Assembly: GCA_902770845.1 (NCBI GenBank)
Contig: CACXUV010000017.1
Coordinates: 1 to 37,440 of the forward strand
Reading direction: 5' to 3'
Length of the DNA: 37,440 bases
Origin: an uncultured Prevotellaceae bacterium
Lineage (GTDB): Bacteria; Bacteroidota; Bacteroidia; Bacteroidales; Bacteroidaceae
Within the stretch, counting starts at the first letter, position 1, and each line of letters starts with the position of its first letter. This document shows positions 23,925-31,994 of the stretch, piece by piece. The notes under the pieces are model-generated. The model did no database searches. It saw only the letters and a program-made list of their open reading frames with translations, and was not told where the DNA came from. The translations under genes and the position numbers were made by a program.

Positions 23925-25157
23925 CTAAAGCCCCACGCCCGCCAATATTTTCTGCGTAGCACCGGCCTTGCTCTTCACATAGCTGCCAGCCTTGGCACCC
24001 GACTGAGCCAGCAGCTCGTCGTCGTTGGCAAAGTCGTCGACGAGCGTGGCAAACCCCGTCTCGTCGGTGATGTCGAAGCCACCGCCAGCCGTCTTCAGCT
24101 GCTGTGCCTCCTGGAAACGCTGGTTGTTGGGGCCAAACACCACGGGCACACCCCACACGGCAGCCTCGAGCACGTTGTGAATGCCCACGCCGAAGCCTCC
24201 ACCCACATAGGTCACGGTGGCATAGCGATAGATGCTGCTGAGTAAGCCAAAGCAATTGATGATGAGCACTTCCTGAGCAGCCAGGTTCAATAGCGGCTGT
24301 TCCTCGGCCTCCGTATAGCGCACCACCTTGCGCCCCACCAACATCTTTTCTATTTGCTGCAGATGGTCTTCGCCAATGACATGGGGAGCAATGATGAGTT
24401 TCCACTCAGGATGCTTATTGAAGTAGTTGATAAAGATTTCCTCGTCGGGTTGCCAGCTGCTGCCTGCCACAAACACTTTGGTCGAGCCGTCCACAAACCG
24501 TTCCACCACGGGCAGCACCTTGGCCTGCTCCTTGATTTGCAGGACGCGGTCGAAGCGTGTGTCGCCCGTAACGGTCGCGTTGTCGATGCCCAGCGTGGCC
24601 AGCAGGTCGAGGCTCTTCTCGTTCTGCACGAAGAAATGGGTGAAACACTTCAGCACGCGGCTGTACTGCCTGCCATACCAGCGGAAGAACACTTGTCTTT
24701 CGCGGAAGATGCTGCTCACGCTGTACACGGGCACACCGCGATGTTTCAGTATGTGCAGGTAGTTGTACCAGAACTCATACTTGATGAAGAATGCCATCTC
24801 GGGGCGTATGAGCCGAAGGAAACGACGTGCATTGCGAATCGTGTCGAGGGGCAGATAGCAAATGATGTCGGCCCCGGCGTAGTTCTTGCGCACCTCGTAG
24901 CCCGAAGGCGAGAAGAAGGTGAGCAATATCTTGTACTCCGGATGCTGCCTACGCAGTTGCTCCATGAGCGGGCGTCCCTGTTCAAACTCACCCAACGAGG
25001 CTGCATGGAACCACACGTAGCGTGCCGTAGAGTCAACCTTTTGCCGAAGCACATCGAATGCTTCGCGCTCGCCGCGCCACATCTTGCGCACCTTTTCATT
25101 GAAACGGCTCGCAACGGCAACGCCCAGGAGATAGAGATAAATAATTAGGTTGTACAC
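23925..25157 (-). CDS. waaA: 3-deoxy-D-manno-octulosonic acid (Kdo) transferase
   Basis: GT30 enzyme adding Kdo to lipid A precursor at the inner face of the cytoplasmic membrane; essential for LPS core building. The 410-residue protein has an N-terminal hydrophobic anchor (YNLIIYLYLLGVAVA), the catalytic-base region WFHAASLGEFEQGRPL (probable base E57), the segment FFIKYEFWYN, and the donor-binding C-terminal half with GSSWQPDEE and YVGGGFGVGIHNVLEAAVWGVPVVFGP. The only plausible start is GTG at 25157. It lies 92 bases downstream of gltX, with the 8-bp repeat array in the gap and no separate promoter seen, so it is probably co-transcribed with gltX. Confidence 0.92.
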   Translation of the reverse strand: MYNLIIYLYLLGVAVASRFNEKVRKMWRGEREAFDVLRQKVDSTARYVWFHAASLGEFEQGRPLMEQLRRQHPEYKILLTFFSPSGYEVRKNYAGADIICYLPLDTIRNARRFLRLIRPEMAFFIKYEFWYNYLHILKHRGVPVYSVSSIFRERQVFFRWYGRQYSRVLKCFTHFFVQNEKSLDLLATLGIDNATVTGDTRFDRVLQIKEQAKVLPVVERFVDGSTKVFVAGSSWQPDEEIFINYFNKHPEWKLIIAPHVIGEDHLQQIEKMLVGRKVVRYTEAEEQPLLNLAAQEVLIINCFGLLSSIYRYATVTYVGGGFGVGIHNVLEAAVWGVPVVFGPNNQRFQEAQQLKTAGGGFDITDETGFATLVDDFANDDELLAQSGAKAGSYVKSKAGATQKILAGVGL

Positions 25158-25167
25158 CTTAATAATA

Positions 25168-25263
25168 AATTACGTTATTACGGAATTGCGGAATCACGAA
25201 ATCACGTTATTACGGAATCACGACATTACGGAATCACGACATTACGTTATTACGAAATCCCGC
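25168..25263. repeat. Degenerate tandem array of 12 octamers, overlapping the gltX stop codon
   Basis: Twelve consecutive 8-base units fill 25168-25263, of the forms AATCACGA, AATCACGT, CATTACGG, CATTACGT and TATTACGG/A (consensus roughly NATYACGN). Only the third (AATTGCGG) and last (AATCCCGC) deviate in the core. The array fills the gltX-waaA gap and includes the gltX stop codon (25250-25252) and its last few codons. Confidence 0.9.
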
Positions 25264-26788
25264 CCCCCAGCACTTCAATGGCCTTGCGGGTGCGGCGAAT
25301 GGTTTCCTCCTTGCCCAGGAATGCCGAAATATCGAACATGCCAGGGCCTTTGCCCTCGCCCACGAGAGCCAGTCGCCAGGCATTCATCACGTTACCCAGC
25401 TTCAGTCCTTTCTGCTCAATCCAGGCATGCACAATCTTTTCCTGATTCTCGAGCGAGAAGTCGTCGATGCCCCGAAGCACATCGCACAGTTCGGCGAGCG
25501 TCTCGGCCGAGTCTTCCTTCCAGCGCTTCTTGACTGTTTTTTCATCGTAGGCAGTGGGTGCCTGGAAGAAGAAAGAGCACAAGGGCCACAGTTCCTTGAC
25601 AAAGCTGACGCGGTCTTTCATCATGCTGCACACCTGCTCGATGCGCTCCAGGGGCTCCTTCACGCCGTGCTCACGGCACTCGGGCTCCCACAGGCGGGCA
25701 ATCTCAGCAGCACTCTTCTTCAGGATATATTCATGGTTGAACCAGATGCCCTTTTCATAGGCAAACTTGGCACCAGCCTTGGAGCATTTCGATATGTCGA
25801 ACGCCTCGACCAGTTCGTCGAGCGTGAACAGTTCCTGCTCAGTGCCGGGGTTCCAGCCCAGCAGCGCCAGGAAGTTGACCACCGCCTCGGGGAAGTAGCC
25901 CTGCTCGCGATAGCCGCTGGCCGTCACCTCGCCCGTGGTCTTGTCGGGCACCCAGTCGAGCGGGAACACGGGGAATCCCAGTCGGTCGCCGTCGCGCTTC
26001 GACAGCTTGCCTTTGCCATCGGGCTTCAGCAACAAAGGCAGATGGGCAAAGCGGGGCATGGTGTCTTGCCAGCCAAATGCCTGATAGAGCAGCACGTGGA
26101 GGGGTGCCGAGGGCAACCACTCTTCGCCACGAATCACGTGGGTGATCTCCATCAGGTGGTCGTCAACGATGTTGGCCAGATGATAGGTGGGCAGCTCGTC
26201 GGCACTCTTATACAGCACCTTGTCGTCGAGAATGTCGCTCTTCACGCGCACCTCGCCACGAATCATGTCGTCTACCAGCACCTCCTGACCAGCGTCGATC
26301 TTGATGCGCACCACGTATTGATGGCCCGAAGCCATCAGCTGCTCCACCTCTTCCTTCGGCAGGGTGAGCGAGTTGCGCATGCTCAGTCGCGTCTTGTTGT
26401 CGTACTGAAAGTTTTCAATCTCCTTGCGCTTGGCGTCCAGTTCCTCGGGGGTGTCGAAGGCAATATAGGCTTTGCCGGCATCGAGCAACTGCTTCACATA
26501 CTTCTTGTAGATGTCGCGACGCTCGCTCTGCCTGTAGGGGCCATAGTTGCCACCGAACGACACGCCCTCGTCGAACTTGATGCCCAGCCAGTCGAAGGCT
26601 TCGATGATGTAGGCTTCGGCCTGAGGCACAAAGCGGGTGGTGTCGGTGTCTTCTATGCGAAACACCAAATCGCCGCCGTTCTTGCGCGCAAACAGATAAT
26701 TGTACAGGGCGGTGCGCACACCGCCAATATGCAGGGGTCCCGTGGGGCTGGGTGCAAAGCGCACCCTCACTCTTCTTTCTTCTGTCAT
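25250..26788 (-). CDS. gltX: Glutamyl-tRNA synthetase
   Basis: Class I aminoacyl-tRNA synthetase charging tRNA-Glu. The ATG at 26788 ([17 protein letters not shown]) gives 512 residues, the family length; an earlier in-frame start at 26845 lies upstream of the promoter and is rejected. The HIGH signature is [13 protein letters not shown] (11-23) and the KMSKS-equivalent is GKLSKRDGD near residue 261. The C-terminus (EVLGGGIS) is encoded partly by the octamer repeat array. Promoter at 26811-26819; waaA follows. Confidence 0.95.
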   Translation of the reverse strand: MTEERRVRVRFAPSPTGPLHIGGVRTALYNYLFARKNGGDLVFRIEDTDTTRFVPQAEAYIIEAFDWLGIKFDEGVSFGGNYGPYRQSERRDIYKKYVKQLLDAGKAYIAFDTPEELDAKRKEIENFQYDNKTRLSMRNSLTLPKEEVEQLMASGHQYVVRIKIDAGQEVLVDDMIRGEVRVKSDILDDKVLYKSADELPTYHLANIVDDHLMEITHVIRGEEWLPSAPLHVLLYQAFGWQDTMPRFAHLPLLLKPDGKGKLSKRDGDRLGFPVFPLDWVPDKTTGEVTASGYREQGYFPEAVVNFLALLGWNPGTEQELFTLDELVEAFDISKCSKAGAKFAYEKGIWFNHEYILKKSAAEIARLWEPECREHGVKEPLERIEQVCSMMKDRVSFVKELWPLCSFFFQAPTAYDEKTVKKRWKEDSAETLAELCDVLRGIDDFSLENQEKIVHAWIEQKGLKLGNVMNAWRLALVGEGKGPGMFDISAFLGKEETIRRTRKAIEVLGGGIS

Positions 26789-26810
26789 GTTTTTATTGAT
26801 GATTTTGCCT

Positions 26811-26819
26811 GCAAAGGTA
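26811..26819 (-). promoter_or_regulatory. Bacteroidetes -7 element for gltX
   Basis: The minus strand reads TACCTTTGC, 22 bases upstream of the gltX ATG. Confidence 0.65.
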
Positions 26820-26896
26820 AGCATTTTATATGAATTTCGGCTCAATTATTGCGATTATTTCGCTTTGCACGCCCAAAAAGGGGCTCATACCGATTT

Positions 26897-26984
26897 CGTA
26901 CAGAGGTCATGTACCATTCGTACACAGCCCATGTACCAACCGTACACAGCCCATGTACCAACCGTACAGAGGCCCTGTACCAAA
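26897..26984. repeat. Four tandem 22-bp units, each containing a GTACA...TGTAC palindrome
   Basis: Units lie at 26897-26918, 26919-26940, 26941-26962 and 26963-26984. Units 2 and 3 are identical. Every unit starts CGTACA and carries TGTACC at positions 14-19, so each holds an inverted repeat of 17 bases (for example GTACAGAGGCCCTGTAC in unit 4) followed by about 5 spacer bases. It lies midway between two divergent promoters. Confidence 0.92.
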
Positions 26985-27070
26985 TGCTCCCGAACGTGGC
27001 AACTGGCAGGAAGAGCCGCTTTTTAGAGAAAAAAGGGGCACAGGATGGGCATCGTCTCGTTTTTTTGTTG

Positions 27071-27079
27071 TAACTTTGC
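27071..27079 (+). promoter_or_regulatory. Bacteroidetes -7 element for the PgpH-like gene
   Basis: TAACTTTGC ends 25 bases before the ATG at 27105, which has an AAAGGAA sequence upstream. Confidence 0.65.
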
Positions 27080-27104
27080 GACCAAAACAGTGAAAAAGGA
27101 ACAC

Positions 27105-29168
27105 ATGAGCAACTTCAACCTTAAAATAAACATCACCGGGCGCGACGTCTTCACACGCGTGCTCATCGTGCTGGCCACCGTGGCCTTAATCGTGTGGTTC
27201 ATGCCACGCGACACCAAGATGAACCTGAAGATAGAAGAGGGCAAGCCCTGGCTCTACCCCGACCTGACAGCCCCCTTCGACTTTGCCATCGAGAAGAGCG
27301 AGGCCACGCTGAAGGCTGAATATGAAAACGTGCTGCGCGATTTTGAACCCTACTACACGCTGAACAAGGCGGTGGCCGACAGCAAGATCAGGGAGTTCCT
27401 GCAGAACTACGACCAGCATGCAGGCCATCTCTCGGCCGACTACAAAATCATAATTGCCAACAGGCTGCGTCTGCTCTACAACCAAGGCATTGTTGACACG
27501 AAGGAGCCCGTGGGGGGCGACGACGACACGCTGCACACGCTGCGCATCGTGAACGGAAAGACGGCGCTGAGCGTGAAGTCGGCCTCCATCCACACGCCCA
27601 TGCAAGCCTACAGCCTGCTCACCAACGACCCGCTGCTGCAGGCCCACCGCGAAAAGCTGCAAGACCTGGAACTGAACACCTATATCGTGGCCAACCTGAT
27701 CTACGACCGCGAGCGCAGCGAGACCAGCCGCAACGAGCTCATCAGCACCGTGCCCAAAGCCAGCGGCATGGTGCAGCGCGGACAGAAAATCATTGACCGT
27801 GGCAGCATTGTCGACGCACAGACTTACCAGGTGATCATGTCGTTTCAGCGTGCCAGCGACCGCCAGCACGAGGGCGAAAGCCATCTGAGCAGCACCGTGA
27901 TGGGCGAGCTGCTCTATGTGCTGCTGCTCATCACGGGCTTCACCATCTTCCTGAGCATCTTCAGGGCCGACTACTTCGACAAACTGCGCTCGGTGGTCAT
28001 GATCTATCTGCTCATCACGCTCTTCTCCGTGATGGCCTCCATCCTGGTGAGCCACAGCCTGCTCCACGTGTTCATCCTGCCGTTTGCCATGGTGCCCATC
28101 TTCATCCGCGTGTTCATGGACTCGCGCACGGCCTTCATGGCCCATGCGGTCATGGTGCTGGTATGTGCCTGCATGCTGCGACGCCCGCTCGACTTCATTG
28201 CCGTGGAGATGATGGCCGGACTGACGGCCATCCTGTCGCTGCGCGACCTGTCGAGCCGCTCACAACTGTTCTGGACAGCGGCCACGGTGACCATTGCCAG
28301 CTGCCTGATGAACCTGGCACTCGACCTCATTGCCACCAACAGCCTGGGGGCCATCGACATGAGCGAATACAACTACCTGCTGGTGTGCGGCGTGGTGCTG
28401 TTCTGCTCCTACCCCCTGCTCTACATCATTGAGAAGACGTTTGGCTACACCTCGAACATCACGCTCATCGAACTGAGCGACATGAACAAAGACCTGCTGC
28501 GCCGAATGAGCGAGGTGGCACCCGGAACCTTTCAGCACAGCATTCAGGTGGCCAACCTGGCTGCCGAGATAGCACGCAAGATTGGAGCCAAGGCACAGCT
28601 GGTGAGAACGGGGGCCCTGTATCACGACATCGGCAAGACGGTGAACCCCATCTACTTCACCGAGAACCAGTCGGGCGGCATCGACCCCCACGAGCAGCTG
28701 TCGTGCGTGGAGAGTGCCTCGATGATCATCAGCCACGTGACCGAGGGACTGAAGCTGGCCGACAAGTACAACCTGCCCAACGTGATTCGCGACTTCATTG
28801 CCACTCACCACGGACAGGGCAAGACAAAATATTTCTACGTGAAGTGGAAGAACGAACACCCCGACGAAGAGATAGACGACCTGCTCTTCACCTACCCCGG
28901 ACCCAACCCCTTTACCAAGGAGCAGGCCGTGCTCATGATGGCCGACGCCGTGGAGGCTGCCTCGCGCTCGCTGCCCGACTACACGGAGCAAAGCATCCGA
29001 CAACTGGTGAACCGCATCATCGACTCGATGGTGGCCGACGGCTTCTTCCGCGAGTGTCCCATCACTTTCCGCGACATTGCCTATGCCAAGACGGTGCTCA
29101 TCGAGAAGCTCAAGACCATCTACCACACCCGCGTGAGCTACCCTGAACTGAAGAAACAACCCCAATAA
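27105..29168 (+). CDS. PgpH-like 7TM-HD membrane phosphodiesterase
   Basis: Inner-membrane HD-domain phosphohydrolase of 687 residues; characterised relatives (PgpH) hydrolyse cyclic di-AMP. The ATG at 27105 (MSNFNLKINITGRD) follows AAAGGAA; the longer frame from 27045 would read through the promoter. The order is: N-terminal TM (about 15-30), a large extracytoplasmic domain (about 31-260), seven clustered TM helices (about 265-460), and the HD domain (about 465-660). The HD domain shows FQHSIQVANLAAEIA, ALYHDIGKT (the HD pair near residue 506), FITENQSGG-like spacing and ATHHGQGK. Activity on c-di-AMP is inferred from the family. The next gene starts 26 bases later with no terminator between. 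Confidence 0.88.
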   Translation: MSNFNLKINITGRDVFTRVLIVLATVALIVWFMPRDTKMNLKIEEGKPWLYPDLTAPFDFAIEKSEATLKAEYENVLRDFEPYYTLNKAVADSKIREFLQNYDQHAGHLSADYKIIIANRLRLLYNQGIVDTKEPVGGDDDTLHTLRIVNGKTALSVKSASIHTPMQAYSLLTNDPLLQAHREKLQDLELNTYIVANLIYDRERSETSRNELISTVPKASGMVQRGQKIIDRGSIVDAQTYQVIMSFQRASDRQHEGESHLSSTVMGELLYVLLLITGFTIFLSIFRADYFDKLRSVVMIYLLITLFSVMASILVSHSLLHVFILPFAMVPIFIRVFMDSRTAFMAHAVMVLVCACMLRRPLDFIAVEMMAGLTAILSLRDLSSRSQLFWTAATVTIASCLMNLALDLIATNSLGAIDMSEYNYLLVCGVVLFCSYPLLYIIEKTFGYTSNITLIELSDMNKDLLRRMSEVAPGTFQHSIQVANLAAEIARKIGAKAQLVRTGALYHDIGKTVNPIYFTENQSGGIDPHEQLSCVESASMIISHVTEGLKLADKYNLPNVIRDFIATHHGQGKTKYFYVKWKNEHPDEEIDDLLFTYPGPNPFTKEQAVLMMADAVEAASRSLPDYTEQSIRQLVNRIIDSMVADGFFRECPITFRDIAYAKTVLIEKLKTIYHTRVSYPELKKQPQ

Positions 29169-29194
29169 CACATTACTACATAACTGCTACTGAC

Positions 29195-31780
29195 ATGAAA
29201 AGACTATCATTCATCGTCCTTGCTCTCACACTGGTGCTGGCCAAGGCCCTGGCCGGCAACATGGTGAGCAACGAAGGCGCATGGTGCTGGTTTGCCGACT
29301 CGCGCGCACTGCACTACGAAAACGCCAGCGCCACCATCAACGCCACCTACGTGGGCTACATCGACGTGCACGGCAACGTGAAGGCCACGCAGTATGACTG
29401 GCTGAAAGGGCGCAAGACCGACGTGCTCGTGCGCTCCTACTTCCAGCCCGACGACCACAACAACCCCACCTTCCTGGTGCTGCCCGACGAACGCATTATG
29501 ATTTTCTACACCCGCCACACCGACGAGCCTTGCATCTGGTATCGCGTGTCGACACGACCGGGCGACATCACGGCACTGGGCGAAGAGAAGCGACTGGCCA
29601 CACAGAACAACACCACCTACCCGTCGCCCTTCATCCTGAGCGACGACCCGCAGCACATCTACCTGTGCTGGCGCGGCATCAACTGGCACCCCACCATTGC
29701 CCGGCTCACCATGCCCGACGCTGCGGACGACTGCCACTTCGACTTCGGCCCCAAGCAGATTGTGCAGAGCACCGGCGCACGCCCCTACGCCAAATACATG
29801 AGCAACGGCAAGGACAAGATCTACGTGGCCTACACCACGGGGCATCCCGACAACGAAATGCCCAACTGGCTCTACTTCAACGTGATCGACATCAACAAAG
29901 GACAGGGCCCCATCCTGCGTGACCTCAACGGCAAGCAGCTCTCTATTATTAATAATGGTGTGTTCAACGTGAACAAGACCGATGCTTATGCCACCAGCCA
30001 TCCTGCCACCATCGTCGACAAGACGCCCTCGGTGCGCAACTGGGTGTGGCAGATTGCGCTCGACGAGAAGGAGCATCCGGTCATTGCCTACACCCACATA
30101 GACGATGCCAAGACCACACATGACTACTGGCATGCCAACTGGGATGGCACCAAATGGGTGAACACATGGGTGCAGCACGGCGGACATGCCTTCCACCAGA
30201 ACTGGAACAGCACCGAGAAATGCTACAGCGGCGGCATGGCCCTGGACCCCGACAACACGCACACGCTCTACGTTTCAATGCCGACCAAGAACGGACAGTA
30301 CAACAAGGACGGCGTCTACGAAATATGCAAGTACGACATTGCCGACGGCAAAGTGGTTGGCGGCAGCGAGACTTTCGTCACCAGCAAGTCGCAGAAGAAC
30401 AACATGCGCCCGTTTGTCATACCGGGATCGAAAAACAGCCCCATGCGCGTGACCTGGATGCAGGGCGACTATTACTACTGGATGGTCAACAAGAACTATC
30501 CCAAGGGCTACCCTACCGCCATACTCTGCAACTACGACTGGCAGGAACCGCTCACCGCCGAGAGCGAAGAGGCCCGCACCGACTGCATCTGCCTGAACAA
30601 GAACAAGACCGTGACCCTGGCCTTCGAACTGAACAAGGAGAAATATGAAGGAACACTCTTCACCGTGGGCAACGAAGACGATGCCAACGGACGGCTCACC
30701 TACGGCATCAACGCCACCGACCAGCGGCCCGAACTCAGCCTCGGAGGCAACGTGTATCGCAGTCAGAACCGCCTGCTCACCAGCGACGACTGGGCCAAGG
30801 GCAGCACGGGCACCAGCGGCGACAACCACCCCACGAAGCACTCGACGCTCATCGTCACCCTGACCTACGACGGACAGGTGCTCACCATCTACCGCAATGG
30901 ACTCGCAGACCAGGTCATAGAGAGCGACAAGGTGCCTGCAGGAACCATCGAAGTCATGGGCGAAACCAGCGCCAATGGCAGTTTGAAGCCCTTCAACCAC
31001 AAGTGCATTCACCTCTCCGACTACTACGCCTGTGCCTCGCCAATCACCGTGCAACACCTGGTGAAGGGGGCACAAGACGAAATCAAGGCCATCCACAACC
31101 AGTCGCTGCCCAAAGAGCTGAAGAACGGTGACTTCGAGGGTGCCTATGCCCCCATGCAGGGCAGCGGCGTGAAAGCCGACCGTGCCATCTACCTGCCGGA
31201 AGGATGGACCATTGACTATGCTGCGCCCAACGAAAACGACCTGACGGCACTGAAGGACGGCGACCTGTACTTCAGCAACTTCTTTGCCTCGCGCCCAAAG
31301 CCGTCGGCCGACAGCAAGCAGACCTACTGGGTGCGCCAGAACTGGGGCAGCAGCACCATCACGCTGAAGCAGGAAATGCTGCTACCGGCCGGAAAATACC
31401 AGCTCACGGCCAGTGTGTGGAAAAGCGGACTGGGCGGCGATGCCTTCGTGGGCGTGCAACAGCAAGACGGCCCCACCATCACTGCCCCATCAATGGAAAA
31501 CAAGGAGGCATGGCAGCAGGCTAGTCTGGTCTTTGAGAGCAACGGAACGAGTTCAACCACCGTGGCCCTCACGGCCATGCACAACTATAACGGCACGGAG
31601 AAAATCATTGGCTTCGACAACGTGAAGCTCACGCTCGATGCCAACAGCGCCATACAGGCGGTGGAGAACAACCTGCCGCACAACCATGCCACATTCGACC
31701 TGCAAGGCAGACGCCTTACAGGCAACACGCACCAAAAGGGACTGTACATCCAAGACGGGAAGAAACTTCTTGCCAAATAG
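29195..31780 (+). CDS. Secreted BNR-4 beta-propeller protein, candidate glycan-active enzyme
   Basis: Exported 861-residue protein. After the signal peptide (1-20), residues about 25-430 match the BNR-4 propeller type (GAWCWFADSRALHY, YVGYIDVHGNV, IMIFYTRHTDEPCIWYR). Some BNR-4 proteins are polysaccharide lyases (ulvan lyase PL24 and relatives, including lyases of Rha-GlcA linkages), but I cannot name a catalytic residue, so the enzymatic role is inference. A LamG/concanavalin-like domain (about 440-620, TLAFELNKEKYEG, LTIYRNGLADQ) and a carbohydrate-binding-like beta-sandwich (about 640-820) follow. The tail FDLQGRRLTGNTHQKGLYIQ resembles short Bacteroidetes secretion-type C-termini. It lies 26 bases after the PgpH-like gene. 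Confidence 0.72.
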   Translation: MKRLSFIVLALTLVLAKALAGNMVSNEGAWCWFADSRALHYENASATINATYVGYIDVHGNVKATQYDWLKGRKTDVLVRSYFQPDDHNNPTFLVLPDERIMIFYTRHTDEPCIWYRVSTRPGDITALGEEKRLATQNNTTYPSPFILSDDPQHIYLCWRGINWHPTIARLTMPDAADDCHFDFGPKQIVQSTGARPYAKYMSNGKDKIYVAYTTGHPDNEMPNWLYFNVIDINKGQGPILRDLNGKQLSIINNGVFNVNKTDAYATSHPATIVDKTPSVRNWVWQIALDEKEHPVIAYTHIDDAKTTHDYWHANWDGTKWVNTWVQHGGHAFHQNWNSTEKCYSGGMALDPDNTHTLYVSMPTKNGQYNKDGVYEICKYDIADGKVVGGSETFVTSKSQKNNMRPFVIPGSKNSPMRVTWMQGDYYYWMVNKNYPKGYPTAILCNYDWQEPLTAESEEARTDCICLNKNKTVTLAFELNKEKYEGTLFTVGNEDDANGRLTYGINATDQRPELSLGGNVYRSQNRLLTSDDWAKGSTGTSGDNHPTKHSTLIVTLTYDGQVLTIYRNGLADQVIESDKVPAGTIEVMGETSANGSLKPFNHKCIHLSDYYACASPITVQHLVKGAQDEIKAIHNQSLPKELKNGDFEGAYAPMQGSGVKADRAIYLPEGWTIDYAAPNENDLTALKDGDLYFSNFFASRPKPSADSKQTYWVRQNWGSSTITLKQEMLLPAGKYQLTASVWKSGLGGDAFVGVQQQDGPTITAPSMENKEAWQQASLVFESNGTSSTTVALTAMHNYNGTEKIIGFDNVKLTLDANSAIQAVENNLPHNHATFDLQGRRLTGNTHQKGLYIQDGKKLLAK

Positions 31781-31811
31781 AACCGAAAACAACCCTCTCC
31801 TACCCTGTTTT

Positions 31812-31903
31812 TTGCACAAACGAAACTGCATGTGTGCAAGAAAAGGAGCAAAATAATTGCACAAAACTGCACGAATGCGCAAGTTTTGTGCAAATTATTT
31901 TTA
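31812..31903 (+). terminator. Two successive hairpins built from TTGCACA half-sites, the second a likely terminator
   Basis: TTGCACA (31812-31818) pairs with TGTGCAA (31833-31839). TTGCACAAAACT (31857-31868) pairs perfectly with AGTTTTGTGCAA (31882-31893) and is followed by ATTATTTTTAAT. The second hairpin with its T-rich tail probably ends the BNR-4 transcript. The rest of the gap 31781-31994 holds only the promoter of the next gene. Confidence 0.65.
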
Positions 31904-31953
31904 ATATATGTTAAGCCTGTGTGCCTTAACAGCGATATTAAGGACAATTCATT

Positions 31954-31962
31954 TACCTTTGC
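31954..31962 (+). promoter_or_regulatory. Bacteroidetes -7 element for the first FadL-family gene
   Basis: TACCTTTGC ends 32 bases before the ATG at 31995. Confidence 0.65.
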
Positions 31963-31994
31963 AGCCGAAATTTTTAAGATTTGTTTTAAAGGAT

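Larger units (their letters stand above)
26789..27104. other. 316-base divergent intergenic region between gltX and the PgpH-like gene
   Basis: It holds the gltX promoter (26811-26819), a four-unit 22-bp palindromic repeat array (26897-26984), and the promoter (27071-27079) and AAAGGAA ribosome-binding region of the PgpH-like gene. No coding region or RNA gene was recognised. Confidence 0.7.

Noticed and set aside
25168-25263. Octamer array read as coding for an octapeptide-repeat protein on the plus strand
   Set aside because: Three octamers make 24 bases, so any frame looks periodic; the frame runs antisense into gltX and has no promoter.
25427-26833. Long open frame (468 codons) opposite gltX
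   Set aside because: Shadow frame created by the codon bias of gltX; no recognisable domain, and it reads through the gltX promoter region.
26897-26984. Possible CRISPR array
   Set aside because: The repeat units are directly adjacent with no unique spacers, the period is only 22 bases, and no cas gene is present. The same holds for the array at 35091-35222.
29207-30262. Long minus-strand frame (351 codons) opposite the BNR-4 gene
   Set aside because: Val/Gly/His-rich shadow with no start context; the plus-strand frame carries a signal peptide and family motifs.
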